From WTFV01 sp965200895 (GTDB lineage Bacteria > Acidobacteriota > Vicinamibacteria > Vicinamibacterales > UBA8438), in assembly GCA_965200895.1 (NCBI GenBank), contig CBDAVM010000002.1, forward strand, positions 124,001 to 188,000: 64,000 nt of DNA, given 5' to 3'. Position 1 is the stretch's first letter. Each line of letters starts with the position of its first letter. The notes under the pieces were generated by a model. That model searched no databases. It worked only from the letters and a program-made list of their open reading frames with translations, and was not told the origin of the DNA. Made by a program: the position numbers and the translations under genes. Below are positions 35,756 to 43,873 of this stretch, one piece after another.

Positions 35756-36463
35756 GGGGCGCAACTGTCAGCGCATACACGCGCGGATGCAGTCGTGAAG
35801 CGTCCGCCACCCTGCATGGAAGAGGCGTGCCAGCATCGCCTGGTACGGTCGATTTGTCGGCTCCGTCCGACCGGTGGTGCGTACGACGCCAAGCACGGCG
35901 CGCGGTGCGGTGCGACGTGCGACCACGGCGTCGCGAGTCGCCGTTGGCGGTCGCGCCACGGTTCGGGATGATCTCCGGCGGGAACGCCGCTCCTGCGGTC
36001 GCCAGCCGGCCGCCTGCGCAGCGCGCACGATTTGCGCGCAGGCCAGCGCATCCGCTTTCGCGTCATGGTGCAATAGCGGAATGCGGAGCCTGCGGCAGAC
36101 GTCAGGCAGCCTGGTCGGGCGGATGCCCCACTGCGCGCGGGCGAGCTGCACCGTGCAGGTGAACCGCGTCCGGGGCGGGAGCAGTCGGTAGCGGGCGCAA
36201 CAGGCGTGCAGGACGCTGCGGTCGAACGGCGCGTTGTGGGCGGCGACGAACGCAGCGTCGTCAATCCAGGCGCGCAGCGTCGGCCACAGCTCGGCGAAGG
36301 TGGGTGCGTTCCGAACGTCCGCCCAGCCGAGGCCGTGGAGGCGAGTGAACGTGAGTCGGGCCGTGGGCGGTCGGATCCGGTAGGCTCGCGTGAGCACGAC
36401 GCGGCCGTCGCAGCAGGCGGTGAGGCCGACGGCGCAGGCGCTGTCGCACCGGGAGTTGGCGGT
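35756..36463. repeat. segmental duplication, copy 2
   Basis: Second copy of the 33176-33879 segment, same orientation. The right border falls after GTTGGCGGT at 36463, inside codon 11 of the exonuclease gene. The left border abuts the IS3 remnant. Confidence 0.8.
35768..36463 (-). pseudogene. exonuclease duplicate lacking its first catalytic motif
   Basis: Same protein as the exonuclease at 33187-33909, but the first eleven codons, including the IDFET motif, are replaced by unrelated sequence. An open frame continues upstream to 36502. Exo II and Exo III motifs remain (AAHNAPFDRSVL, HHDAKADALACAQI). Without Asp8 and Glu10 it cannot bind the metals, so it is scored as a broken gene. It ends 48 bases before cas3. 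Confidence 0.75.
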
Positions 36464-36511
36464 GGCGCGCCCTGAGGCCTTGCGTTCCCGAGCGTATCGC
36501 ATCAGCCGGCC

Positions 36512-39133
36512 ATGACGGAAAATCTCCCCGGCAAATCAGTACAAGCGTGGGCGAAGTCTCCGCGGGGGCATGGGGCGGTCGGCGGTTGGCTCAGCCTCGT
36601 CGATCATTCGATCGACGTCGCTGCCGTCGCTATCGCGTTGCTGCGCCTGCCGACCATCCGGGCGCGGTTGGGCGCGCTGGCCGAGCGCGAACTTGATGAT
36701 GTTGACGTCGCCCGGCTCTGCTTCCTGGTCGGACTCCACGACGCCGGCAAGGTGAATCACGGCTTCCAGAGGAAGCTCCGAAGCGAGCACCCATCCGCGG
36801 GACACATTGGGCCGCTGTGGGCGATCATCGGGGGCGTACCACATTTCACCGAAGCGAATCGCTCCCTGTACAAAGCCGTGCGCCGGACGCTCGGAGTTCC
36901 GCACTCGTGGTTCGAGAACCGTGATGCGGAACGTGAAGTCTGGGGCGTGATTCTCGCGCATCATGGCAGCCTGCCCCAGATTCACGACGTGAGCCCCGCT
37001 CCCGCCCTGTGGAGCGCGAGGGGCGATTACGATCCACTGTCTGCACTGGCGGCGCTGGTCGAGACCGTTGCGCAAATGACGCCCGAAGCATTCGGGAAGC
37101 CGCCCCATGCGCCTCTTCCGAGTCAGTCGCGCTTCCAGCATGCCTTCGCCGGTCTCGTGACATTGGCTGACTGGATCGGATCCGACGAGACGGTGTTTCA
37201 GTGTCCGCCCGGCGCGCTGTCCGGTCCGCAGCGCATCGCCTGGGCGACGGATCGCGCTTCGCGTTCGCTGCAAGGGTATGGGATCGATCCCGGCGGTGCG
37301 CGCGTCGCGGCAGGCCGACTTTCCCTCGACTTTCGGACCCTGTTCCCCGGGCTTGAGGCGCCGCGACCTGCGCAAGCCGCGTTGCTGGGCGGCCGGCTTC
37401 CCGTCTCAGGTCAAGTGACCGTGCTGGAGGCGGAGACCGGCTCCGGCAAGACCGAAGCTGCGCTCGTCCACTTCCTGCGCCTGTTCCGAGCCGGCAAGGT
37501 TGACGGGCTCTACTTCGCCCTGCCCACACGCGCGGCAGCCGTCCAGATTCATGCCCGCGTCCGGGACTGCATCCGGCGGTGGCTGGGGGACAACGCGCCG
37601 CCAGTCGGCTTGGCGGTTCCCGGTTACCTGCGCGTCGACGCCGCCGACGGCGAACGTCTGCCGGATGAACACCGTGTGCTCTGGCCGGACGACGTACAGG
37701 GGCGAACCTGGGCAGTCGAGAACGCCAAACGCTATCTCTCGGGCGCCGTGATGGTTGGTACGATTGATCAGGTACTCCTCGGAGGACTCCGCGTGCGGCA
37801 CGCCCCGTTCCGCTCCGGCCCGATGCTGCGGCTGTTACTCTGCATCGACGAGGTGCACTCCTCCGACGCCTACATGACCCGGCTCCTGCGGAACGTGCTG
37901 GACCAGCACCGGGCGGCTGGCGGACATGTACTTCTGATGTCGGCGACGCTCGGTTCGTACGCCCGCCTGCGTCTGCTACGCGAACGGTTCGAGCAGCACG
38001 AGGCTCCCGATCCTGCAAGCGCGGCGCGGCTGTGCTATCCGTCGTTCCAAACGAGCGACGACGAAGACCTGCAGGAGCTTCCACCGGACGGCGCCCGGCT
38101 GAAACGCGTGACGGTGGAGCTGCTCGACGCGGAAGCAGACCGCACGGGGCTGATCGAGCGGCTCGGGACCGCGACCGAATCCGGCGCGGTGATCCTCTTC
38201 ATACGCAATCGGGTCCGCGACGCGATCGAGACGGTTCAACGCCTCGAACGGATCGGCGCACCCGTCCTGCGGTGCCAAGGCGTGATCGCTCCCCACCACG
38301 GTCGTTTCTCGCCCGAGGATCGTCGCCTTCTCGATGGTGCGCTCGAAGAGGCCTTCCGGGCTCGCAGGGGTGTCGTCGCTGTCACGACACAAACCGCCGA
38401 GCAGTCACTCGATCTCGACGCGGACTGGCTTGTGACTGACATCGCCCCAGGAGACGTTCTTCTGCAACGCATCGGACGACTGCATCGCCACGAACGCACA
38501 CGGCCCGAAGGATTTGAGGTGGCAAGGGTCTCGATCCTGGCGCCGACGCCGGAGCAACTCGCGCGCACGCTGAACGCCCATGGCAGCATCGCGGGACGCA
38601 CGATGCTCGGCCTGGGCAGGGTCTACGAGAACATCGTCGGCGTGCTGGCGACATGCGAGTGGTTGGCCAGGCACGGCGAGATACGCGTCCCGTGCGACAA
38701 CCGCGCACTCGTCGAGGCGGCGACGCATCCCAAGGCGCTCCAGAGCACGGCCGAGGCTCTCGGAGACCCGTGGCCTGGACACCTGCGGGACGTCGAGGGC
38801 AACACGGCGGCCCGCTCGGGCGCGGCGAGCGTCGTCGCCGTCGATTGGAAGGAACCCCTCGCCGACAATTCCCGTGCGGAACCGGATGTGCGCGCCAAGA
38901 CGCGGCTGGGTCTGGATGACCGACGCATCGAGCTTCCCGAGTCGCGACGCGGCCCTTTCGGCGAGCCGGTGCGCACCTTGAACATCCCCGGCTGGATGGC
39001 GGGGGACACACCCACGGACGCGACCGTTACCGAAGTGGTCGACCGTGACGGCGAGATCCGGTTCCGCTTCGGATCGAAGGGATACTGGTACAGCCGGTTC
39101 GGCCTCGCGCGCGCTGGCGGAGGCCGTCAGTGA
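36512..39133 (+). CDS. cas3: CRISPR nuclease-helicase Cas3 (HD-Cas3)
   Basis: 873 residues. The N-terminal HD nuclease domain has H32 (VDHS) and H76-D77 (GLHDAG). The helicase has Walker A AETGSGKT (307-314), DEVH box (446-449), SAT (477-479) and motif VI QRIGRLHRH. It is recruited by Cascade to unwind and degrade target DNA. The order cas3-cas8e-cse2-cas7e-cas5e-cas6e-cas1-cas2 is type I-E. A 489-base gap separates it from cas8e. Confidence 0.95.
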   Translation: MTENLPGKSVQAWAKSPRGHGAVGGWLSLVDHSIDVAAVAIALLRLPTIRARLGALAERELDDVDVARLCFLVGLHDAGKVNHGFQRKLRSEHPSAGHIGPLWAIIGGVPHFTEANRSLYKAVRRTLGVPHSWFENRDAEREVWGVILAHHGSLPQIHDVSPAPALWSARGDYDPLSALAALVETVAQMTPEAFGKPPHAPLPSQSRFQHAFAGLVTLADWIGSDETVFQCPPGALSGPQRIAWATDRASRSLQGYGIDPGGARVAAGRLSLDFRTLFPGLEAPRPAQAALLGGRLPVSGQVTVLEAETGSGKTEAALVHFLRLFRAGKVDGLYFALPTRAAAVQIHARVRDCIRRWLGDNAPPVGLAVPGYLRVDAADGERLPDEHRVLWPDDVQGRTWAVENAKRYLSGAVMVGTIDQVLLGGLRVRHAPFRSGPMLRLLLCIDEVHSSDAYMTRLLRNVLDQHRAAGGHVLLMSATLGSYARLRLLRERFEQHEAPDPASAARLCYPSFQTSDDEDLQELPPDGARLKRVTVELLDAEADRTGLIERLGTATESGAVILFIRNRVRDAIETVQRLERIGAPVLRCQGVIAPHHGRFSPEDRRLLDGALEEAFRARRGVVAVTTQTAEQSLDLDADWLVTDIAPGDVLLQRIGRLHRHERTRPEGFEVARVSILAPTPEQLARTLNAHGSIAGRTMLGLGRVYENIVGVLATCEWLARHGEIRVPCDNRALVEAATHPKALQSTAEALGDPWPGHLRDVEGNTAARSGAASVVAVDWKEPLADNSRAEPDVRAKTRLGLDDRRIELPESRRGPFGEPVRTLNIPGWMAGDTPTDATVTEVVDRDGEIRFRFGSKGYWYSRFGLARAGGGRQ

Positions 39134-39329
39134 CGCTGGCACCTTAATTCACGTTTTCACGCCAAGACGACGGGTCACACGGACGCGCAGCCGAACCGCT
39201 TCGACCGCGTCAAGCGCCGCGCCGGTACCGGAGAACAGCGCTGCGACCGTCCGGGCGGCCGGCTCTCCGGTCATCCGCACGCCTTCACCCGTTGCGCAGC
39301 GCCAATCCATCGACCGGTCATGGCGCCTC

Positions 39330-39418
39330 AAGTGCACCCCGCCAGTGCGGGGAAGAGTCTGCCGCCGTGTTCGACATGCAGCAGGCAGTCGGTCCATCCC
39401 CGGTTCGCCCGGGGGCCG
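39330..39418 (-). ncRNA. degenerate mini-CRISPR, candidate CreR-type regulatory crRNA
   Basis: On the minus strand two pseudo-repeats are exactly 61 bases apart, the period of the main array. The first (39418-39391) keeps a perfect stem, CCCCGG-GCGAA-CCGGGG, and the intact 3' handle ATGGACC. The second (39357-39330) keeps CCCCGC-ACTG-GCGGGG but has a changed handle. Loops differ from the main repeat while stems are preserved, which suggests selection for Cas6e cutting. The 33-base interval (39390-39358) is spacer length. Its first 19 bases after the variable 29th position (ACTGCCTGCTGCATGTCGA) match 14 of 19 in the cas8e promoter (minus strand, 39564-39546: ACTGCGTTTTGTATGTCTA). Mismatches are at 6, 8, 9, 12 and 18. 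Cascade could therefore bind its own promoter. A CATAAT -10-like box lies just upstream. Confidence 0.72.
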
Positions 39419-39422
39419 TTCC

Positions 39423-39428
39423 ATTATG
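39423..39428 (-). promoter_or_regulatory. -10-like box for the mini-CRISPR
   Basis: CATAAT on the minus strand (5 of 6 consensus) lies 4 bases before the first pseudo-repeat, placing the start of transcription at about its first base. No good -35 is seen 17 bases further upstream. Confidence 0.35.
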
Positions 39429-39530
39429 GGCGCGGCGGGAGGCCGCCGGCGGTGTTTCTGGCGTTCCGGCATCTGGCGGTGCTCCATCGTGGGCACGGGG
39501 GAGATCGTCCGTCCGGAAGGTGCCCATCGA

Positions 39531-39542
39531 AAAACCGGTTTT
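39531..39542. promoter_or_regulatory. 12-base palindrome upstream of the cas8e promoter
   Basis: AAAACCGGTTTT is a perfect palindrome ending 3 bases before the -35 element. It could be an operator for the cas8e operon. The regulator is unknown. Confidence 0.35.
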
Positions 39543-39545
39543 CCA

Positions 39546-39574
39546 TAGACATACAAAACGCAGTATTGTAATCT
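39546..39574 (+). promoter_or_regulatory. cas8e operon promoter
   Basis: TAGACA (39546-39551) and TAATCT (39569-39574) are separated by 17 bases in an AT-rich patch, 48 bases before the cas8e start. The match to the mini-CRISPR spacer covers 39546-39564, that is the -35 box and most of the -35/-10 spacer. Confidence 0.6.
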
Positions 39575-39622
39575 GACTCCCATGGAATGCGCGATGCGCC
39601 GACCGCTGGAGGAGGTCGACCA

Positions 39623-41173
39623 ATGTTCAATCTGCTGATCGACCCGATAGTGCCGATCGAGTCCGCTGGATCGCGGGAATCGTTGACGTTGCCCGGCTTG
39701 TTCAACCGGCTGAGCCGCGACGACGTGGGCGGCTTTCCGGGCCTGACGGCACATCAGGCGCAGGCGTGGTACCAGTTCCTCGCTCAGGTCGGCGCGTTGG
39801 CGTTGCTCAATGGCGGGATCTCGAAGGTACCTGACGATCCTGATGTCTGGAGAGAGCTGCTGACCGGCCTCACAGCGGACTGCGCCGACGCGGCGTGGAG
39901 TCTGGTCGTCGATGACGCGACGCTTCCCGCCTTCCTCCAGCCGCCGACCGAAGTGATCGGGAAGTTCAGACCGGCCGCCTCGACGCCGGACACGCTCGAC
40001 GTGCTCGTGACAGCGAAGAACCACGACCGCAAACGCGAGCAGGCGGTCCGGAGTCCGCCGCACCGTTGGCTGTATGCGCTGGTGACCCTGCAGACGGCAC
40101 AGGGATATTCCGGCAGAGGCAACCCGGGCATCGCCCGGATGAATGGGGGAATGTCCAGCCGTGTACTCGTGGACCGGCGGCCGGACCGGCGCTGGGGGCG
40201 ACGAGTGGATCGTGCGATCCGCATGCTGCTCGCCCGCCGAGCGGACCTGCTGCAGGGTGTGGGCGACGACCTCTACCGATCTACCGGAGGCTTGGCGCTG
40301 ACGTGGCTTCGGCCGTGGGACACGGACACGCCCCTGACGATGACCGATCTGGACCCGTTCTTCATCGAGGTCTGCCGGCGCGTGCGGCTGACGGCCACCG
40401 AGGACGGTCCGATCACGGCGCTGATGCGGCCGGCGAAACAGGCGCGAACGCACGCCGCGGCGTTGAAGGGCAATGTCGGTGATCCGTGGGTCCCGATCAA
40501 TCTGAGCGAGACGGAGCCGACGGCCCTGACGGTCAGTCGCAACGGGTTCGACTATCGGCTCGCACAGCGAATCCTGTTCGACAACAGCGCGTTCAGGCAG
40601 CCATTGGCCCTGAAGGAGTTGCCCGGCGAGAGAGGACGCGACTCGGAGATCCACATGGCGGTGCTGGTTCGCGGACAGGGAAAGACGGAGGGACTGCACG
40701 AACGCATCATTCCCTTGCCGGGGTCAGTCGTGGCCCATCTGCCCCTCGATGCAGACGAGGACGCCGCTGCGGAACTCATGCTCGCCGATCTGTCAAAGAG
40801 GATGGTCAACATGGCGAGTGCCGCGAGAAAAGTGCTGCGGCAGGCGGTGCTGGTCTACCTGCAGGGTCCGGAGGATCCGAACTTCCAGAAGCCCGATGCA
40901 GCGTCGAGCCTCGACCGCTACGACAGGACGATCGACGAACAGTTCTTCGAATATCTGTTCAGGGCTGCCGACACCGGTTCGGACGACGCGAACCGCCAAT
41001 GGCAGCGATTCCTCGCCGACGAGGCGTTCCGACTGGCGCGGAGTGTCTGGCGAACGATGGCGGCGCCGAGCGCCCGCCGAGAGAAGGCGCGCGCGGCGTC
41101 AGAAGCCGTACTGTTCGGCGGACTACGGAAACATCTGCCCGAAGCCTATCCTGCATCCAAGGAGGCCGTATGA
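39623..41173 (+). CDS. cas8e: Cascade large subunit Cas8e (Cse1/CasA)
   Basis: 516 residues from ATG 39623 with a strong GGAGGAGG ribosome site; an upstream in-frame start at 39587 lacks one. The N-terminus MFNLLIDPIVPIE and the region LPGLFNRLSRDDVGGFPGLT are typical of Cse1. It recognises the PAM and recruits Cas3. Its stop overlaps the cse2 start (ATGA). Confidence 0.92.
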   Translation: MFNLLIDPIVPIESAGSRESLTLPGLFNRLSRDDVGGFPGLTAHQAQAWYQFLAQVGALALLNGGISKVPDDPDVWRELLTGLTADCADAAWSLVVDDATLPAFLQPPTEVIGKFRPAASTPDTLDVLVTAKNHDRKREQAVRSPPHRWLYALVTLQTAQGYSGRGNPGIARMNGGMSSRVLVDRRPDRRWGRRVDRAIRMLLARRADLLQGVGDDLYRSTGGLALTWLRPWDTDTPLTMTDLDPFFIEVCRRVRLTATEDGPITALMRPAKQARTHAAALKGNVGDPWVPINLSETEPTALTVSRNGFDYRLAQRILFDNSAFRQPLALKELPGERGRDSEIHMAVLVRGQGKTEGLHERIIPLPGSVVAHLPLDADEDAAAELMLADLSKRMVNMASAARKVLRQAVLVYLQGPEDPNFQKPDAASSLDRYDRTIDEQFFEYLFRAADTGSDDANRQWQRFLADEAFRLARSVWRTMAAPSARREKARAASEAVLFGGLRKHLPEAYPASKEAV

Positions 41174-41832
41174 CCAACGATCCCAAGCAGCGCCCATACG
41201 AGGAGGGACGTCGGCGGTTCGTCCAGCCGGCGGGATCGATCGAGATCATGAGCGACCCTTCCAGGGGCGACGACACGCCGGTCGGCGCTACCGCGCCGGA
41301 CAGTCTCGGCCGGGTCGTTGCCCGACTGTCCGCGTATCTGGATGCCGACCGGCGTGGTGCCGGCGCGCTGGCAGAACTGCGGCGGATCGCCGAGGACGAC
41401 CTGCCCGCTGCCTTCTGGCACCTCTATTTGCAGGAGGTGCCGGAGGAATGGCGTGAACCGGACCGCCACGTAGTCGAGAAGATCGACCGAGCCTGGGCGG
41501 CCCTCATCCGATCGATGGTCGAGATGGCTCCGCAACCGCATGCGTTCGATCAGCCGTTCGGTGTGGCTCTCGCTGCCACGCAGTACTCCGAACCCCGCTT
41601 CGTCAGGCTGTTGCGAGCACGGGGCTCGGATCTGATGCGCGAGCTTCGTGTCGCCGGTGCCTGGCTCGCTCGCGCCGGCGTGAAGGCCAACTGGGAACAA
41701 CCGGCGCATTTGTTGCTTGGCGGCATGTCTCCGCGATGGACACGGCAGCGATGGACGCGGCCAGACGGCGTGCGCCATCGGATGGCGCGGGACTACTTCC
41801 GTGAAGCCGCCAAGAGACAGTCGAACCAGTGA
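41170..41832 (+). CDS. cse2: Cascade small subunit Cse2 (CasB)
   Basis: 220 residues, all-helical, starting inside the cas8e stop. The conserved Cse2 pattern near the end (DLMRELRVAGAWLARAGV, then WTRQRWTRPDGVRHRMARDY) is present. It stabilises the R-loop in Cascade. The N-terminal 40 residues are less conserved; later ATGs could be used. Confidence 0.88.
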   Translation: MTNDPKQRPYEEGRRRFVQPAGSIEIMSDPSRGDDTPVGATAPDSLGRVVARLSAYLDADRRGAGALAELRRIAEDDLPAAFWHLYLQEVPEEWREPDRHVVEKIDRAWAALIRSMVEMAPQPHAFDQPFGVALAATQYSEPRFVRLLRARGSDLMRELRVAGAWLARAGVKANWEQPAHLLLGGMSPRWTRQRWTRPDGVRHRMARDYFREAAKRQSNQ

Positions 41833-41843
41833 GGAGATCGATC

Positions 41844-43085
41844 ATGACCGCACGCTTCCTTCAGATCCACACGCTCACCGGCTTCGCGGCGACGCTGCTG
41901 AACCGGGATGACGTCGGGCGGGCGAAGCGCCTGCCCTTCGGCGGCACCGACCGCGTTCGCGTTTCTTCCCAATGCCTGAAGCGGCACTGGCGGGAAGCGA
42001 CGGGCGACTGGTCGCTGCAGGAACTCGGCAGCGGCAAGTCGATCCGCTCCCGCCGGGTGTTCAGCAACGAGATCGCGGGCCGGTTGAAAGCGAGAGGACT
42101 GACGATGCAACAGATCGTCAACGTTCTCAAACCCATCCGCGCGGCGGTGCTGGGTGACAAGATCAAGACGCAACAGGCGCGCAAGGCGAGGAGCGCGCCT
42201 GTTGCCAGGGATTCCACAACCTCCGCAACCCTTGGCGCGGCAACTGATCAGGCCGCCTCTGATCAGGCCGTTTCCGAGGCTCTCACGGAGCTCAACACGG
42301 AGCAGGTGATCGTACTGGGCGAGCCCGAGATCGCCTTTCTGACGGGTCTCGCTGCCGAGCTCGCGGCGGAGGACGCGGGCGACAGCGCCAGGAAGGTCGA
42401 CGAATACTTCAAGAACCGGGATAACAAGGCCAATCTAAAGGCGCTCGTCATGGGTTCCGGGCTCGACGCCGCGATTTTCGGGCGCATGGTGACCTCCGAT
42501 CTCATGGCGCGCTGTGATGCCGCGGTGCATGTCGCCCACAGCTTTACCGTGCACGACGAAGAGGCCGAGCCGGACTACTTCTCGGCGCTCGACGATCTGG
42601 TAAGGGCCGAGGGTGAACTCGGATCGGGCCATATCAATACGAGCGAACTGACCAGCGGCCTCTTCTACAGCTACGTCGTCATCGATCTGCGCCAACTTGT
42701 CAGCAATCTCTCCGGAGACCGCGAACTGGCAGCGGAGGTCCTGCAGCGGCTCGTGCACCTGATCGCCACGGTCTCTCCCGGCGCGAAGCGCGGAGCCACG
42801 GCCCCCTACGCCTGCGCCGAGCTGGTGCTGGCCGAGGCTGGTGCGAGGCAGCCGCGTACCCTTGCGAACGCTTTCATGCAGGCGGTCGAGCGTAGGGACG
42901 CCAAACGCCTTGCGGCCGCGGCCATCGACGAGTACCTCGGCCGCTACGACGGCATGTACGGGGTGCACGACGATCGCCGATTGGCGACCATGATCGATGA
43001 ACCGACACTTTCCAACGGCGGCGAGCGAGTGACGTTGGATGCGCTCGCCGCGTGGGCTGCCGGGCACGTGAAGGAGGCGGCCTGA
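41844..43085 (+). CDS. cas7e: Cascade backbone Cas7e (Cse4/CasC)
   Basis: 413 residues from ATG 41844 with a GAGGAG ribosome site. The start MTARFLQIHTLTGFAATLLN and KRLPFGGTDRVRVSSQCLKR are diagnostic. It forms the crRNA-binding filament. Residues about 110-150 hold a low-complexity insert (ARKARSAPVARDST... with DQAASDQAVS), making it longer than E. coli CasC at about 363. Confidence 0.92.
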   Translation: MTARFLQIHTLTGFAATLLNRDDVGRAKRLPFGGTDRVRVSSQCLKRHWREATGDWSLQELGSGKSIRSRRVFSNEIAGRLKARGLTMQQIVNVLKPIRAAVLGDKIKTQQARKARSAPVARDSTTSATLGAATDQAASDQAVSEALTELNTEQVIVLGEPEIAFLTGLAAELAAEDAGDSARKVDEYFKNRDNKANLKALVMGSGLDAAIFGRMVTSDLMARCDAAVHVAHSFTVHDEEAEPDYFSALDDLVRAEGELGSGHINTSELTSGLFYSYVVIDLRQLVSNLSGDRELAAEVLQRLVHLIATVSPGAKRGATAPYACAELVLAEAGARQPRTLANAFMQAVERRDAKRLAAAAIDEYLGRYDGMYGVHDDRRLATMIDEPTLSNGGERVTLDALAAWAAGHVKEAA

Positions 43086-43873
43086 TGCAGGTCCTCGTGT
43101 TGCACCTGCAGGCGCCGCTCATGAGCTTCGGTGGACCGCAGGTCGACCAGATCGGGCCGACCGGACGGTTCCCGACGCTGAGTCAGATCACCGGGCTGCT
43201 GGCCAACGCACTCGGCTATTCGCACGACGCGACGGACCGACTGCAGGCGTTGCAGGATCGGCTGTCAGTCGCCAGCGCGCTCGTCCACGCGGGCGACGAG
43301 CTCCTGGACTACCAGACGGTCGACCTCGGCCAACCGCATCTGCGGAACCCGGCGTGGACGACGCGCAGAGGTGCGGAACACCGGTTGGGGGGGGCAGAAG
43401 CGAAGTACGGCACGCACATCCGGCTCCGCCGGTACCGCGTCGACGCGAACGTCATCAGCGTCGTTTCTCTTACTCCGCCTGACGATGCCCCGACCCTGAG
43501 CACCGTCGGCGCGGCGTTGATCGCGCCGGCGCGCCCGCTCGTCATCGGGCGCAATCCCTGCCTGCCCTCCACGCGACTGTTCGTCGGAATTATCGAAGGC
43601 GTCACCGAACTCGGAGACGGACTGGCTCGCGTCCCGACCGCGTTCCCGGAGCAATGGGAGAACATCGCCAGAGGATTGGACGCACGCGAGCTTCCCGCGG
43701 AATGGCCGGTGGGCGACCGTGCGGCCCTGTTGGCGGAAAAGGGCACCTCGTCACACCGGGTCATCGACCAGCGGGATTGGCACAACCAGTTGCACGGCGG
43801 CGAACGCATCGTTGCCCGCGGGTTGCTGACGCTGGGCAGCGCGCCCGCTGCCGATCGGGGAGGAACCCCATGA
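43085..43873 (+). CDS. cas5e: Cascade subunit Cas5e (CasD)
   Basis: 262 residues; its ATG shares a base with the cas7e stop (TGATG). The start MQVLVLHLQAPLMSFGGPQV and the glycine-rich TGRFPTLSQITGLLANALGY are the Cas5 RAMP signature. It holds the 5' handle of the crRNA. Confidence 0.92.
   Translation: MQVLVLHLQAPLMSFGGPQVDQIGPTGRFPTLSQITGLLANALGYSHDATDRLQALQDRLSVASALVHAGDELLDYQTVDLGQPHLRNPAWTTRRGAEHRLGGAEAKYGTHIRLRRYRVDANVISVVSLTPPDDAPTLSTVGAALIAPARPLVIGRNPCLPSTRLFVGIIEGVTELGDGLARVPTAFPEQWENIARGLDARELPAEWPVGDRAALLAEKGTSSHRVIDQRDWHNQLHGGERIVARGLLTLGSAPAADRGGTP

Noticed and set aside
39269..39296. A third repeat-like element 61 bases beyond the second pseudo-repeat (minus strand GCGTGCGGATGACC)
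   Set aside because: The spacing and handle-like end are suggestive, but it has no CRISPR-type stem, so it was not counted as a pseudo-repeat.
39481..39506. A repeat-like stretch (minus strand CTCCCCCGTGCCCACGATGG)
   Set aside because: It is off the 61-base register and lacks the conserved stem.
39575..39581. GACTCCC just after the cas8e -10 box matching the start of the regulatory spacer (GACTGCC)
   Set aside because: Only seven bases, with no continuation. The 19-base match on the opposite strand at 39546-39564 is far better.
39149..40699. A 516-codon minus-strand frame across the cas3-cas8e gap
   Set aside because: Mostly antisense to cas8e; the part in the gap has no domain and overlaps the pseudo-repeats.
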